A DNA stretch of 64,000 nucleotides, taken from Rebecca billardiae RCC1528. Its lineage: Eukaryota; Haptophyta. The DNA lies in contig OZ251227.1 in assembly GCA_965240325.2 (NCBI GenBank), positions 2,976,001 to 3,040,000 of the forward strand, in the 5' to 3' direction. Each line of letters begins with the position of its first letter. Within the stretch, counting starts at the first letter, position 1. Positions 52,101-63,922 of this stretch are shown piece after piece. Below the pieces are notes generated by a model. The model was not told the origin of the DNA and did no database searches. It saw nothing but the letters and a program-made list of their open reading frames with translations. The translations under genes were made by a program, and so were the position numbers.

Positions 52101-55100
52101 AACGCGACTCCGACCACCTCGCGCCGCGATGAGAGCCGAGCGCGCCGCCCGGAGGGAACTCCGGAGGGAACTCCGGAGGGAAGTGCGCCCGAAACGAGCC
52201 TCGGAGGGATCTCATGCCGCTCGCCCGTCGGGCTGCTGCGCCGCAACACGAGCGCGGAGCGCGAGCCCGCGCCGCACACGGATGCCCCCAGGCCCAGCGC
52301 GAGTGCGCACGCCGCCCAAACGCGACTCCGACCACCTCGCGCCGCGATGAGAGCCGAGCGCGCCGCCCGGAGGGAACTCCGGAGGGAACTCCGGAGGGAA
52401 GTGCGCCCGAAACGAGCCTCGGAGGGATCTCATGCCGCTCGCCCGTCGGGCTGCTGCGCCGCAACACGAGCGCGGAGCGCGAGCCCGCGCCGCACACGGA
52501 TGCCCCCAGGCCCAGCGCGAGTGCGCACGCCGCCCAAACGCGACTCCGACCACCTCGCGCCGCGATGAGAGCCGAGCGCGCCGCCCGGAGGGAACTCCGG
52601 AGGGAACTCCGGAGGGAAGTGCGCCCGAAACGAGCCTCGGAGGGATCTCATGCCGCTCGCCCGTCGGGCTGCTGCGCCGCAACACGAGCGCGGAGCGCGA
52701 GCCCGCGCCGCACACGGATGCCCCCAGGCCCAGCGCGAGTGCGCACGCCGCCCAAACGCGACTCCGACCACCTCGCGCCGCGATGAGAGCCGAGCGCGCC
52801 GCCCGGAGGGAACTCCGGAGGGAACTCCGGAGGGAAGTGCGCCCGAAACGAGCCTCGGAGGGATCTCATGCCGCTCGCCCGTCGGGCTGCTGCGCCGCAA
52901 CACGAGCGCGGAGCGCGAGCCCGCGCCGCACACGGATGCCCCCAGGCCCAGCGCGAGTGCGCACGCCGCCCAAACGCGACTCCGACCACCTCGCGCCGCG
53001 ATGAGAGCCGAGCGCGCCGCCCGGAGGGAACTCCGGAGGGAACTCCGGAGGGAAGTGCGCCCGAAACGAGCCTCGGAGGGATCTCATGCCGCTCGCCCGT
53101 CGGGCTGCTGCGCCGCAACACGAGCGCGGAGCGCGAGCCCGCGCCGCACACGGATGCCCCCACGCCCAGCGCGAGTGCGCACGCCGCCCAAACGCGACTC
53201 CGACCACCTCGCGCCGCGATGAGAGCCGAGCGCGCCGCCCGGAGGGAACTCCGGAGGGAACTCCGGAGGGAAGTGCGCCCGAAACGAGCCTCGGAGGGAT
53301 CTCATGCCGCTCGCCCGTCGGGCTGCTGCGCCGCAACACGAGCGCGGAGCGCGAGCCCGCGCCGCACACGGATGCCCCCAGGCCCAGCGCGAGTGCGCAC
53401 GCCGCCCAAACGCGACTCCGACCACCTCGCGCCGCGATGAGAGCCGAGCGCGCCGCCCGGAGGGAACTCCGGAGGGAACTCCGGAGGGAAGTGCGCCCGA
53501 AACGAGCCTCGGAGGGATCTCATGCCGCTCGCCCGTCGGGCTGCTGCGCCGCAACACGAGCGCGGAGCGCGAGCCCGCGCCGCACACGGATGCCCCCAGG
53601 CCCAGCGCGAGTGCGCACGCCCCCCAAACGCGACTCCGACCACCTCGCGCCGCGATGAGAGCCGAGCGCGCCGCCCGGAGGGAACTCCGGAGGGAACTCC
53701 GGAGGGAACTCCGGAGGGAAGTGCGCCCGAAACGAGCCTCGGAGGGATCTCATGCCGCTCGCCCGTCGGGCTGCTGCGCCGCAACACGAGCGCGGAGCGC
53801 GAGCCCGCGCCGCACGCGGATGCCCCCAGGCCCAGCGCGAGTGCGCACGCCGCCCAAACGCGACTCCGACCACCTCGCGCCGCGATGAGAGCCGAGCGCG
53901 CCGCCCGGAGGGAACTCCGGAGGGAACTCCGGAGGGAACTCCGGAGGGAAGTGCGCCCGAAACGAGCCTCGGAGGGATCTCATGCCGCTCGCCCGTCGGG
54001 CTGCTGCGCCGCAACACGAGCGCGGAGCGCGAGCCCGCGCCACGCACGGATGCCCCCAGGCCCAGCGCGAGTGCGCACGCCGCCCAAACGCGACTCCGAC
54101 CACCTCGCGCCGCGATGAGAGCCGAGCGCGCCGCCCGGAGGGAACTCCGGAGGGAACTCCGGAGGGAAGTGCGCCCGAAACGAGCCTCGGAGGGATCTCA
54201 TGCCGCTCGCCCGTCGGGCTGCTGCGCCGCAACACGAGCGCGGAGCGCGAGCCCGCGCCGCGCACGGATGCCCCCAGGCCCAGCGCGAGTGCGCACGCCG
54301 CCCAAACGCGACTCCGACCACCTCGCGCCGCGATGAGAGCCGAGCGCGCCGCCCGGAGGGAACTCCGGAGGGAACTCCGGAGGGAAGTGCGCCCGAAACG
54401 AGCCTCGGAGGGATCTCATGCCGCTCGCCCGTCGGGCTGCTGCGCCGCAACACGAGCGCGGAGCGCGAGCCCGCGCCGCACACGGATGCCCCCAGGCCCA
54501 GCGCGAGTGCGCACGCCGCCCAAACGCGAATCCGACCACCTCGCGCCGCGATGAGAGCCGAGCGCGCCGCCCGGAGGGAACTCCGGAGGGAACTCCGGAG
54601 GGAACTCCGGAGGGAAGTGCGCCCGAAACGAGCCTCGGAGGGATCTCATGCCGCTCGCCCGTCGGGCTGCTGCGCCGCAACACGAGCGCGGAGCGCGAGC
54701 CCGCGCCGCGCACGGATGCCCCCAGGCCCAGCGCGAGTGCGCACGCCGCCCAAACGCGACTCCGACCACCTCGCGCCGCGATGAGAGCCGAGCGCGCCGC
54801 CCGGAGGGAACTCCGGAGGGAACTCCAGAGGGAAGTGCGCCCGAAACGAGCCTCGGAGGGATCTCATGCCGCTCGCCCGTCGGGCTGCTGCGCCGCAACA
54901 CGAGCGCGGAGCGCGAGCCCGCGCCACGCACGGATGCCCCCAGGCCCAGCGCGAGTGCGCACGCCGCCCAAACGCGAATCCGACCACCTCGCGCCGCGAT
55001 GAGAGCCGAGCGCGCCGCCCGGAGGGAACTCCGGAGGGAACTCCGGAGGGAAGTGCGCCCGAAACGAGCCTCGGAGGGATCTCATGCCGCTCGCCCGTCG

Positions 55101-56360
55101 GGCTGCTGCGCCGCAACACGAGCGCGGAGCGCGAGCCCGCGCCGCACACGGTTGCCCCCAGGCCCAGCGCGAGTGCGCACGCCGCCCAAACGCGAATCCG
55201 ACCACCTCGCGCCGCGATGAGAGCCGAGCGCGCCGCCCGGAGGGAACTCCGGAGGGAACTCCGGAGGGAAGTGCGCCCGAAACGAGCCTCGGAGGGATCT
55301 CATGCCGCTCGCCCGTCGGGCTGCTGCGCCGCAACACGAGCGCGGAGCGCGAGCCCGCGCCGCGCACGGATGCCCCCAGGCCCAGCGCGAGTGCGCACGC
55401 CGCCCAAACGCGACTCCGACCACCTCGCGCCGCGATGAGAGCCGAGCGCGCCGCCCGGAGGGAACTCCGGAGGGAACTCCAGAGGGAAGTGCGCCCGAAA
55501 CGAGCCTCGGAGGGATCTCATGCCGCTCGCCCGTCGGGCTGCTGCGCCGCAACACGAGCGCGGAGCGCGAGCCCGCGCCGCACACGGATGCCCCCAGGCC
55601 CAGCGCGAGTGCGCACGCCGCCCAAACGCGACTCCGACCACCTCGCGCCGCGATGAGAGCCGAGCGCGCCGCCCGGAGGGAACTCCGGAGGGAACTCCGG
55701 AGGGAAGTGCGCCCGAAACGAGCCTCGGAGGGATCTCATGCCGCTCGCCCGTCGGGCTGCTGCGCCGCAACACGAGCGCGGAGCGCGAGCCCGCGCCGCA
55801 CACGGATGCCCCCAGGCCCAGCGCGAGTGCGCACGCCGCCCAAACGCGACTCCGACCACCTCGCGCCGCGATGAGAGCCGAGCGCGCCGCCCGGAGGGAA
55901 CTCCGGAGGGAACTCCGGAGGGAAGTGCGCCCGAAACGAGCCTCGGAGGGATCTCATGCCGCTCGCCCGTCGGGCTGCTGCGCCGCAACACGAGCGCGGA
56001 GCGCGAGCCCGCGCCGCACACGGATGCCCCCAGGCCCAGCGCGAGTGCGCACGCCGCCCAAACGCGACTCCGACCACCTCGCGCCGCGATGAGAGCCGAG
56101 CGCGCCGCCCGGAGGGAACTCCGGAGGGAACTCCGGAGGGAAGTGCGCCCGAAACGAGCCTCGGAGGGATCTCATGCCGCTCGCCCGTCGGGCTGCTGCG
56201 CCGCAACACGAGCGCGGAGCGCGAGCCCGCGCCGCACACGGATGCCCCCACGCCCAGCGCGAGTGCGCACGCCGCCCAAACGCGACTCCGACCACCTCGC
56301 GCCGCGATGAGAGCCGAGCGCGCCGCCCGGAGGGAACTCCGGAGGGAACTCCGGAGGGAA
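31135..56360. repeat. Satellite array A: about 114 tandem copies of a 218-base unit
   Basis: 25.2 kb of head-to-tail units, each with ATGCCGCTCGCCCGTCGGG, CACGGATGCCCCCAGGCCCA, CGCCGCGATGAGAGCCGAGC and a block of GGAGGGAACTCC 12-mers. Most units are 218 bases with two full 12-mers; about two dozen are 230 with three. One truncated 108-base unit lies at about 31757-31864. Identity between units is very high, differing at a few recurrent sites (GCTCAG/GCGGAG, CGCACAC/CGCGCAC, CGACTCC/CGAATCC, GGATG/GGTTG). Both unit lengths are 2 modulo 3, so any frame shifts at each unit and stops after about 2.6 units at TGA in CGATGAG. The array is therefore satellite DNA, not a repetitive protein gene. Confidence 0.95.
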
Positions 56361-56685
56361 TGGCCGCTGCGCTCCCGGCACACTCCCCGGCACACACTCT
56401 GTGACCGGCACGAAAGGCTGCTGCTCGTTTTTCGGCTCGTTCAGCCGCATTATTGGCGCGGAGTACGAGCCCGCGCCGCCGACGCATGCAGACGGACTCC
56501 TCGCGAGTGCAGGCCGCAGGCATGTTTGTCTTGCAGCTGGCGCGCCGCGCTCGGCGCGCGGTGCGAGGCGGCGCGCATGCCGCCAGGCAGCTTGAGGCGC
56601 TGCGCGGCAGGCAGCACACCGAGCGTCGCCTCGCCGCTGAACACGGGGCACGCGTCGCCGCGCCACGCCCCGTCGTATTCTTCTT
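56361..56685. other. Right flank of the satellite, no supported gene
   Basis: The array ends within a 12-mer at 56360 and unique sequence follows. Several short frames run out of the array into this flank on both strands, but none has family similarity, and their continuity depends on the repeat. Confidence 0.4.
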
Positions 56686-57010
56686 TCACCGCCGGTCCGT
56701 CAGCCCCTGATCAATGTGGTGCGCTCGCCTTGCCGCCACTGCCTTGTGCGCGGCGCGCAGCAAGCGGAGCTCGCCCAGCCGGTCTGCGCGCGAGAGGAGG
56801 ATGCCGATGTTGAGCGACTTGGTGCACGTGCCCGCGGGCTCGAGCTGCGGGACGACCGGCGCAGCACGCATGCGCGGAAGCAGCGTTGGCGGCTAGTCCG
56901 TTTTGGATCTCATGTCTGACGACCTGAGCATGTCCAGGCTGCCGTGCTCGGCGTGCGCGGCGCGCACGTACGGCGCGTGGGCGAGCGCAGTCAGACAATA
57001 TGCGCGTCGC
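56686..57010 (-). other. Coding-like fragments, possible 3' exons of the upstream minus-strand gene
   Basis: Two minus-strand stretches have natural composition: AYCLTALAHAPYVRAAHAEH ending at a TAG near 56896, and LNIGILLSRADRLGELRLL ending at 56686. The second could start after an acceptor CCCGCAG near 56840. I could not build a phase-consistent join to the exon ending at 57011, so they may be alternative ends, a separate gene or decay. Confidence 0.25.
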
Positions 57011-57861
57011 TCAGAAGGAGGTGCGACCGTGCGAGCCCGCCTGAGCGGCGGTCTCGAGCAGCTCGAAGGCGTGGCACCAGCGTTCGGCGCGCAAACTCTC
57101 GACCGTTAACGTCGGACCCGTCGCGTACACGCCCACGCCAAACGCGCGGGCGCGCCGCTCGAGCCTCGACGGCTCCGCGCTGACGGGCAACTCGGCCGCG
57201 CCCTCATCGACAGCGCTAAGCGCCTCCCGCTTCCGATCGCGCTTGGGGAAGCCCGGCGGCGGGGTCCACCCCATCAGCCCGACGAGCTCTGCATGCTTGC
57301 CCACGATGGGCATGGCGTGGCTCACACAGTTGAGCAGCATGAACTCAAGCTCGCGCGTCGCGACCGTGCCGCTGACGATTCCTTCGCGCGAGTGCGTGCG
57401 CCCATTCTCTGCGCTCACCGGCGGCATCGGGCCCGTGCCGAGCGAGCAGGGAGGCGTGCGCGAGAACTCGAGCTCAAATAGCTCGCGGCGCTGCCGCACG
57501 ATTGCCTCCTCCACGCCTGGCCGTGGCATCGCGACACTATGCGGCCGACCCGCCGGGAGGGCCGCTGGCGTCGACCTCGGACGAGGGCGCCAGGCTTGCA
57601 CACGCTCTCGGCCATCGAGCCCGCCTGGGCCCACGCGAGCACGGCCACGCCAACGATGAGCATGCCTGTCACGGCAAGCGCTCCGCCCGACGCTCGGCGT
57701 CGAGGCCGCACGCCTATGAGCCTGTCCCCCACTACGCTGTACCGAGCTCGCGGCCGCCGGTCGCCGCCATGCGATACGTACGTACACGTAATTCCGCCAT
57801 TGCCCATTGCCGGACTGGTTTTCCGTTGGCTCCGCCGATTGGCCGGACCCACTGCCAGCAT
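57011..57861 (-). CDS. Unknown type II membrane protein (two-exon model)
   Basis: Model: exon 57861-57604 and exon 57490-57011 around a 113-base intron with donor GTGTGC, phase 0, giving 245 residues. The model is attractive because intron size and donor match the confident genes here and because the join links a membrane helix (GALAVTGMLIVGVAVLAWAQ, about residues 58-77) to a soluble domain (ELEFMLLNCVSHAMPIVGKH, then LVGLMGWTPPPGFPKRD). A second ATG at 57807 is possible. No family is recognised. The acceptor lacks a strong pyrimidine tract, so the splice is uncertain. Confidence 0.4.
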
Positions 57862-58133
57862 GATAATTGATACGGTACCATTATTAAAAAACTCTGCCCG
57901 GGCGGGGGGTCGGCGGGCCGTGCCAGTGCTGTCGCAATATTTCCCCAGCGGGTTCGCGCAGCCTTTTATTTAGCGGTTTGACGGGCAGGATGACGAATAA
58001 CAATGCGACACACAGATGATGGTGAGCTAGGTACCCACGTGACTCACTGACGAATAATAACGCGACAGATGACTCTGGTGATCTCACCGACAGTGTGATT
58101 GCGCGTGTATTCGTGCACCCACTGCGCTACTCG

Positions 58134-58691
58134 TCATCGTGCCGAGCCGTCGACTGCGCGCACGCACTGCCAACTGATTGGCGTGCGACGGCGGCTTGCT
58201 TGTGACGCCTGACGGTGACGGTTCAATGTCACGGCCGCCACGCTGTGCAACAACGCGTCCAGGTCCAAGCGCTCGTCGGCGCTCGCCGCTTCGCGCGACA
58301 GGTCCGGCACCCGCACGTTCGGCGGTATCAGGAGCTGTCGGCGGTGCGCGCGCGCGCAGTGCGAGAGCGTGTGCCACTCGCGATCGAGGGTGGGCACGCG
58401 CTGCTCGAGCAGGCACAGGAAGCGCAGCGCATGTGCCACTGGCTTCACGACGTCGGCCTCGTCCCGCAGCGCTCGTGTCATGGACAAGGATGGCGCGGCG
58501 ATCTTGCACGCGCGACGTTTCATCTCGTCGCGGATGCGCACCTGGGATCGCTTATAGCGCGTTGTCGCCTCAGTCGCCGACTCGCGAAGACGCGATTCCG
58601 GCCACGGCGGCAGAACCGGCAGGTGCGTGCGGTGCGCCTCGTACGCCGCTTCGCGCTGCGCCTCCGTCGCATTGGCCACCGTCGACGCCAT
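58134..58691 (-). CDS. Hypothetical basic helical protein
   Basis: 185 residues, one exon, from ATG 58691 (upstream in-frame codons reach only a GTG). Third-position G/C is high through most of the frame, which supports coding. The middle part is charged and helical (YEAHRTHLPVLPPWPESRLR, then TTRYKRSQVRIRDEMKRRAC). No membrane segment or catalytic motif is visible, and I do not recognise a family. The last 25 residues are Arg/Ser/Gln-rich and may be an extension past the real end or an unrecognised intron. Confidence 0.5.
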   Translation of the reverse strand: MASTVANATEAQREAAYEAHRTHLPVLPPWPESRLRESATEATTRYKRSQVRIRDEMKRRACKIAAPSLSMTRALRDEADVVKPVAHALRFLCLLEQRVPTLDREWHTLSHCARAHRRQLLIPPNVRVPDLSREAASADERLDLDALLHSVAAVTLNRHRQASQASRRRTPISWQCVRAVDGSAR

Positions 58692-59505
58692 GCAGGCCGG
58701 ACGTGGGCCCCCGAGCGCCGAGCGATCTTTGGCCGCGAGCTCGCGAGCGCGAAAGATGAGCGCTCGCTCTGGAACGCCACCGACCGTACTGTAGCAAACG
58801 GATTTGCATGCGCCCGACCTTGCCAACCGGGGCACGCGACGACAGTCCGGTGTGTAGATTCCGGTTCTGGTGTTCAGAAAGGCCGCGCCAAAGCTTGCGT
58901 CGCGTGCGATGGCGCTTCCCGCCCGCGAGACACCTCGTGATGAGGGCCTTTCCGCACCGAGCCCGACGCGCGACGGTGGATCGCGCGAGGTGGTTGTCGT
59001 GCGCAGCGCTTAATACTATGGCTCGTGCGAGCGCTCAACGTGCAAGTCGGGCGAGGACCGCCCCAGGTCGCACGATCGTGTCGACGCGCCGAGCGTGCCT
59101 CCAAACGCGTCGACTTTGGCCCTCGTTCGACCTGCACGCGAGACGACGAGGGCAGCAATCGCGAATCGGGCGAAAACCCCCCTCGGGAGTCTTCTCACGA
59201 TGTCCGCGCCGGCGTTGGATTTGGCGCGCGCGGCCCATGCGCTCCGCGCCAGGCGCCAGATGGTTTTCGGCCGAGCGTCCCCAGTGGGAGCTGCGAGGGC
59301 GCCCGGTAGTGAGCGAAGCGATTTTCTTTTCTTTGCGAGGCGATTTTCTTTTTTCCTTTTTTTTCTTTTCTTTTTCCCGGGCACTACAAGGGGCGGACCT
59401 ACGGCCCGCCATAAAGTAAGTATGTATGGTGTACGCCGCACGCGCGGGCGGCGGCGCGGCCCTCAGAAGTCCGAGATCGAAAGCCGCGCGCAGGCCGCAA
59501 GCAGC
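58692..59505. other. Intergenic with a long polypyrimidine tract
   Basis: Between divergent genes. A TTTTCTTTT-type tract of about 60 bases lies at 59327-59388 and is followed by ATAAA and a perfect-looking donor, GTAAGTATG, at 59416. This may be a 5' leader intron of the gene at 59506 or only promoter sequence. Confidence 0.4.
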
Positions 59506-60495
59506 ATGGGGGCGTTCGCACTCGCCGCCATCATGTGTGTCGCGTTCCCGCGGCTGCCGGTGCAACGCGGCGTTCCACCGCCAACGCTCCCGAGTGTGCG
59601 CGGGCTGGTCCGTCTGGATGGTGCCCCCGAGACCAGCCACCCCTCCCTGCCGGAGATTGAGCCCGAGGACCAGACGAACATGGCGATCAACTTCTTTTCG
59701 AGCGAGCGCACCCCAGCATCGCTCATCTCTGGCGCGGCGCTGAGCGTGCTGTTCGTCTTCCCGCTGATCCCGGGCGAGAATATCCGCCTCGGCGTGGCCA
59801 AGCGCGTATACATCACCTTCGTCTGCTCCGCGTTCTGCAACTCTCTGCTCTCGGTCTTCACCGCATCGCTCGCGATCGTGCGGCTGCTCGCTCGCGAGCA
59901 CAACGGGGTCGCCCGCGACCCGCAGCGGATGATGTACAGAGAGGTCCCGCTGTACTTCCTCGCCGTACAAGCGCACTTCCTGACCGGGCTGCTCTGCTTT
60001 GCCGCCGCGCTCTCCATCCGCATGTGGGCCGAGTACTTTGCCGGCTGCGCCATCTTCTCCCGCGCGATGGTGAGCATGCTGGCGGGCACGGTGATGCTGA
60101 TGGTGAGCCTCTTCAACCGCTCGCTCGCGCACCACAAGTCATTCGTGCACCTGTGGGGCGACTACATTGGCACCTTCGCCCGCGACCTCGCCAGGCGCAC
60201 CCGCGAAAGAGGCCCGTCCCTCTGCGCGTTCCTTGGCATCGCGCTGCTCGCGCTCGCCTTCTTCGACCTCGGGACGATCGCGAAGAAAGTGACGATCAAG
60301 CTGCTCACGGGACAGGGCAACTGCACGCCCAACCTGACTGCCACACCGTTTGGCGCCTGGGCGTGCATGGCGCGTGTAGGGTCACTCGTCGCGCGAGACT
60401 CAGCGAGAGCCCGTCGGGTCGGACGATGCGCGAGTGCATCTGACTTCAGCACCACCACGACGATTCCCCCACGGGGACGGCGGTCATTTTCGTGA
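59506..60495 (+). CDS. Multi-pass membrane protein, unknown family
   Basis: 329 residues from ATG 59506; an in-frame ATG at 59422 and others further upstream exist but would add a low-complexity basic leader. Hydrophobic helices lie at about 72-88, 102-126, 150-172, 180-202 and 238-256, preceded by an N-terminal hydrophobic stretch that could be a signal sequence. A motif-like stretch is AFCNSLLSVFTASLAIVRLL. Helix count and the short charged loops suggest a channel, transporter or membrane scaffold, but there is no known signature. The final 60 residues lose coding character (Arg/Ser-rich) and may be read-through of an intron after FGAWACMA. Confidence 0.6.
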   Translation: MGAFALAAIMCVAFPRLPVQRGVPPPTLPSVRGLVRLDGAPETSHPSLPEIEPEDQTNMAINFFSSERTPASLISGAALSVLFVFPLIPGENIRLGVAKRVYITFVCSAFCNSLLSVFTASLAIVRLLAREHNGVARDPQRMMYREVPLYFLAVQAHFLTGLLCFAAALSIRMWAEYFAGCAIFSRAMVSMLAGTVMLMVSLFNRSLAHHKSFVHLWGDYIGTFARDLARRTRERGPSLCAFLGIALLALAFFDLGTIAKKVTIKLLTGQGNCTPNLTATPFGAWACMARVGSLVARDSARARRVGRCASASDFSTTTTIPPRGRRSFS

Positions 60496-60546
60496 GAATC
60501 TCAAACGACTGTCCGTACCCGCATTTAAAAGGCACCAGCCTGAACC

Positions 60547-61069
60547 CTAAACAACCCGATTGTTAAAGAGGCGGCTCCTTTGGTAGGATACAACTCCAGC
60601 GGCTTGAACAAGCCGCCTTTCAATCTGCCTGCCCAGTTCTCGATCGGCCGCGCCCCGGGGGCCCCCGGCCCGGGCGGCGGAAGGAGGCTCGGGGAGGGAG
60701 GGGAGGATCAGGGCGGGAGCTGCCTCAACGTCAGGCGGCGGTTGGAGAGAAGGCGGCGGGGCGAGCGGCGCGGCGCAGGGCAGGCGCACACACCGCCCAC
60801 ACCGCCCGCATGGCGGGCGCGCGCGGGGCCGGTGGCACGGCTGCAGCGCGCGCGCACCGCAGGCCTTGATGTGCCCGAGCACACACACACTCGACGTCGC
60901 GCACGGTGCTGCAGCCGACCGACACCCAGCTCTGCGGATGTCTGACCCACGGCATCACGTACTGCACGAACACGTCGCGGCCCGTTAGCAACGCCTCGCG
61001 GAAGCCATCGTACCGTGTGCCCTGCGACTTGTAGAACTGGACGTTGTGCGGCAGGCCGATCGTCGCCAT
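60547..61069 (-). CDS. Small unknown protein or terminal exons of one (two-exon model)
   Basis: The exon at 61069-60889 is strongly coding by third-position composition (VQFYKSQGTRYDGFREALL, DVFVQYVMPWVRHPQSWVSV). It is preceded by an acceptor-like CGCGCGCAG, so it may be internal rather than first. A join to 60719-60547 through a 167-base intron is phase-consistent and gives 117 residues, but the second exon loses coding bias in its last 30 codons. The opposite strand at 60544-60660 also reads plausibly (LNKPPFNLPAQFSIGR). Family not recognised. Confidence 0.35.
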
Positions 61070-61347
61070 CACCTGCGCGCGTGCTGGGCCGGACGGCGCG
61101 ACAGCGCGGGCGGTGGCGCGCGCGGGGGCGAGGCCAAGTCAGCAGGCATAAATATACAACTCCGGGCGCGGCGCGCGAGCCCCGCTGCCCCGAGCAAGGC
61201 GCGGGGGCGCAGCGCGCGCCGCGCGCGGCACGCCCACGCAGCATCGGCGTGACACGCTTGGCGTGCGTCGAATCCAAGCGTTGCTGCGGGCTGCCGCGCT
61301 CGCAGTTTAATCAGTACATCACCACGTTGCCATCGTTGCCATCTAGC

Positions 61348-61805
61348 ACAGCGCGAAGCTGCACCGCCCGCCGGCGGAGGCTGTGCCCACCCTCGTCGCG
61401 CGGTACAGCAAGATCCTGTGGTCCGTCCAACCCCAGTGACCCGTCCCCCACATCCGCGAGCAGCAGCACGCGGCGATCTTCGGGAGGCTGCTCACGCGCG
61501 TCGCAGCGCACTACCGAGCCGTGGACGCGACCAAGCGGACCGATATCCAGGTCGAGGCCAGCGCGCTCGACGTCACTGCCATCGGCCTCGTTGCTGAGGA
61601 CCGCCAGTGTGTTGGCTGCGCGAGCTCGAGCTCCTATCTCATGTGCCGCTTGCCGCTCTGCGGCGCCGGCTGAGACTTCTTCGCGATCGCGTCTCTCACG
61701 GCGATCAAGCAAGGGCACGTGCTCGGCAGCTGGCGAGAGCAACACAGCGTCCGCGAGGTCAGCTGGGTTCTAGCTGCCAACGGCTTGCGCCCGCGCAACA
61801 CCTGA
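61348..61805 (+). pseudogene. Coding-like tract interrupted by two in-frame TGA codons
   Basis: One plus frame is strongly coding over about 150 codons, starting after an acceptor-like CCATCTAG at 61347 and ending at TGA 61803-61805. It holds VARYSKILWSVQPQ, then TGA at 61437-61439, then HAAIFGRLLTRVAAHYRAVD and CVGCASSSSYLMCRLPLCGA, then TGA at 61671-61673, then DFFAIASLTAIKQGHVLGSW. There is no frameshift. It is either a recent pseudogene, a selenoprotein-type recoding case, or a set of exons whose junctions I misjudge. No SECIS-like element was found by eye downstream. No family is recognised. Confidence 0.4.
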
Positions 61806-62690
61806 CCGCAACGAGCGTCTGCCGGCACGCCGGTGTGGACGCTCGACTTCCAGCACCATTTCAGATGCCATCAAGTCTAGGGAGCAGGCCGTGTGTAGCG
61901 AGTGCTAGAATAAGGCAGACCGCTAGCTGCACTGCGCCCAGCCGCGAGCGCAGTGGTGCCCGTACGCGGCGCTGCGGCACGCACGCGGTGTGCGCGAGCG
62001 CTGCGCGGGCCACCGGCGTGGCCCCGCTGCCCGGGCCGTCCACTCGGCCGCGTGGCGCGCCGCACCCGGCCGTCGCATGGACCCGGCGAGTGCCAGAGCC
62101 GGCGAGCAGTCGTCTACGCTACATCACGGGCCAAGCAGTGGGTAGTCGCGAGCACGATGGACCAAGACGATCTTGCGATGTGGGCGCAGCGACGGCAACC
62201 TCACTTGGCACGCATCGGCGGCCTGAGCCGCCGGAGTGAACAAAGTCACAGACAAGGGGATGCGTGCGCGGATGCGTGCGTTGGGCTCGGTGCATTCGCG
62301 CGTACATTCTGACACCCACGCCAGCTTCCTCTTCTCCTCCGGCGCACACTGCTTGGGCAGCGCGGGCGCCGTGTGGCGCGAGCACCACGAGCTCACAGTC
62401 TGGCTGACTCGCGCGGCGTCGTGCCGTCTGCACGCACATGTGGCGCACACTACCTCGGGCGGTTCGAGCAATCCATGCGCGCACGCGAATACGCCATGGA
62501 CGCCGCGTCTCTCCCCCGCCCGTTCGGCCCCCGCGCGGCCCTGACTCGACTCGCACCCGTCCGCCGAGACCCAGCCCACTGCCCGCCGACTACCGAGGCT
62601 TTGGCAGCGGCTCTCGCGCCGGGGCGCCCTTTGCCGGGACGCTCCTTGTGGAACGCGAAGGTCGAGGGGTAGGTGAATAGGGCGGGCGGA
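61806..62690 (+). other. Further coding-like plus-strand fragments
   Basis: Natural-looking plus-strand stretches occur at 62130-62235 (TMDQDDLAMWAQRRQPHLAR), 62340-62460 (GAVWREHHELTVWLTRAASC), 62430-62530 (GAHYLGRFEQSMRAREYAM) and 62585-62680 (ADYRGFGSGSRAGAPFAGTL, ending at a TAG). They lie in different frames without clear splice joins. They may be exons or remains of the same gene as 61348-61805. Confidence 0.3.
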
Positions 62691-62985
62691 GGTGATTCGA
62701 GGAATTGAAGGAACGACTTCATCAAGTGCCACTAATGATTTGCACCCGCGCGAAATACGTACTTACATTACTCCGACGGTACCGCGAGTAGCTTTGTGAA
62801 ATAGAGATCGGGACGGAAACCGCCGATTCGAACTTCTCCAAAATGTCCGCCCCTCCCACCCGGGAATCGTCGTGGTGATTATGACCGAGGCGAGTTACCG
62901 AGTCAAGGCTGCGCAGCCATCAGCACTCAGCAGCGGCGCAGCCTCGCTGCGACTGTGTAGAACTCTAGACAGCAGCAGAGAACAG
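62691..62985. other. Short intergenic stretch before the microsatellites
   Basis: No coding frame or recognisable element seen; composition is close to 50% GC, lower than the gene-rich parts. Confidence 0.4.
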
Positions 62986-62986
62986 G

Positions 62987-62987
<1 letters not shown>

Positions 62988-63025
<38 letters not shown>
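62988..63025. repeat. TA microsatellite
   Basis: About 38 bases of (TA)n, followed by CATCATCGTCAT-type trinucleotide sequence up to 63100. Confidence 0.95.
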
Positions 63026-63026
<1 letters not shown>

Positions 63027-63161
63027 CACAGACGGTGCATGCATGCATCATCGTCATATCATCGTCATCATATTATAGTCATCATATCATCATCATTTAT
63101 TGAATCATGCAGACCGTGCAGCATGCAGACTGCGTCAGGCAGCACGGGCCGGCCAGGCGCA

Positions 63162-63922
<761 letters not shown>

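Noticed and set aside
31360-56310. Dozens of 157-267 codon frames on both strands, and one of 630 codons at 50022-51914, inside the tandem array
   Set aside because: They are the same repeat read in rotating frames. The unit length is not a multiple of three, so each stops at the same TGA after about 2.6 units. The 630-codon frame exists only because of local indels.
31135-56360. CRISPR-like array
   Set aside because: Units are contiguous 218-base repeats with no unique spacers, in a eukaryotic context with no cas-like genes.
57491-57787. Reading the 57011 frame straight upstream to 57787 as one exon
   Set aside because: The upstream part of that frame is Arg/Ser/Pro-rich without a membrane helix, while the alternative frame carries a clear helix and joins through a donor and intron length typical of this window.
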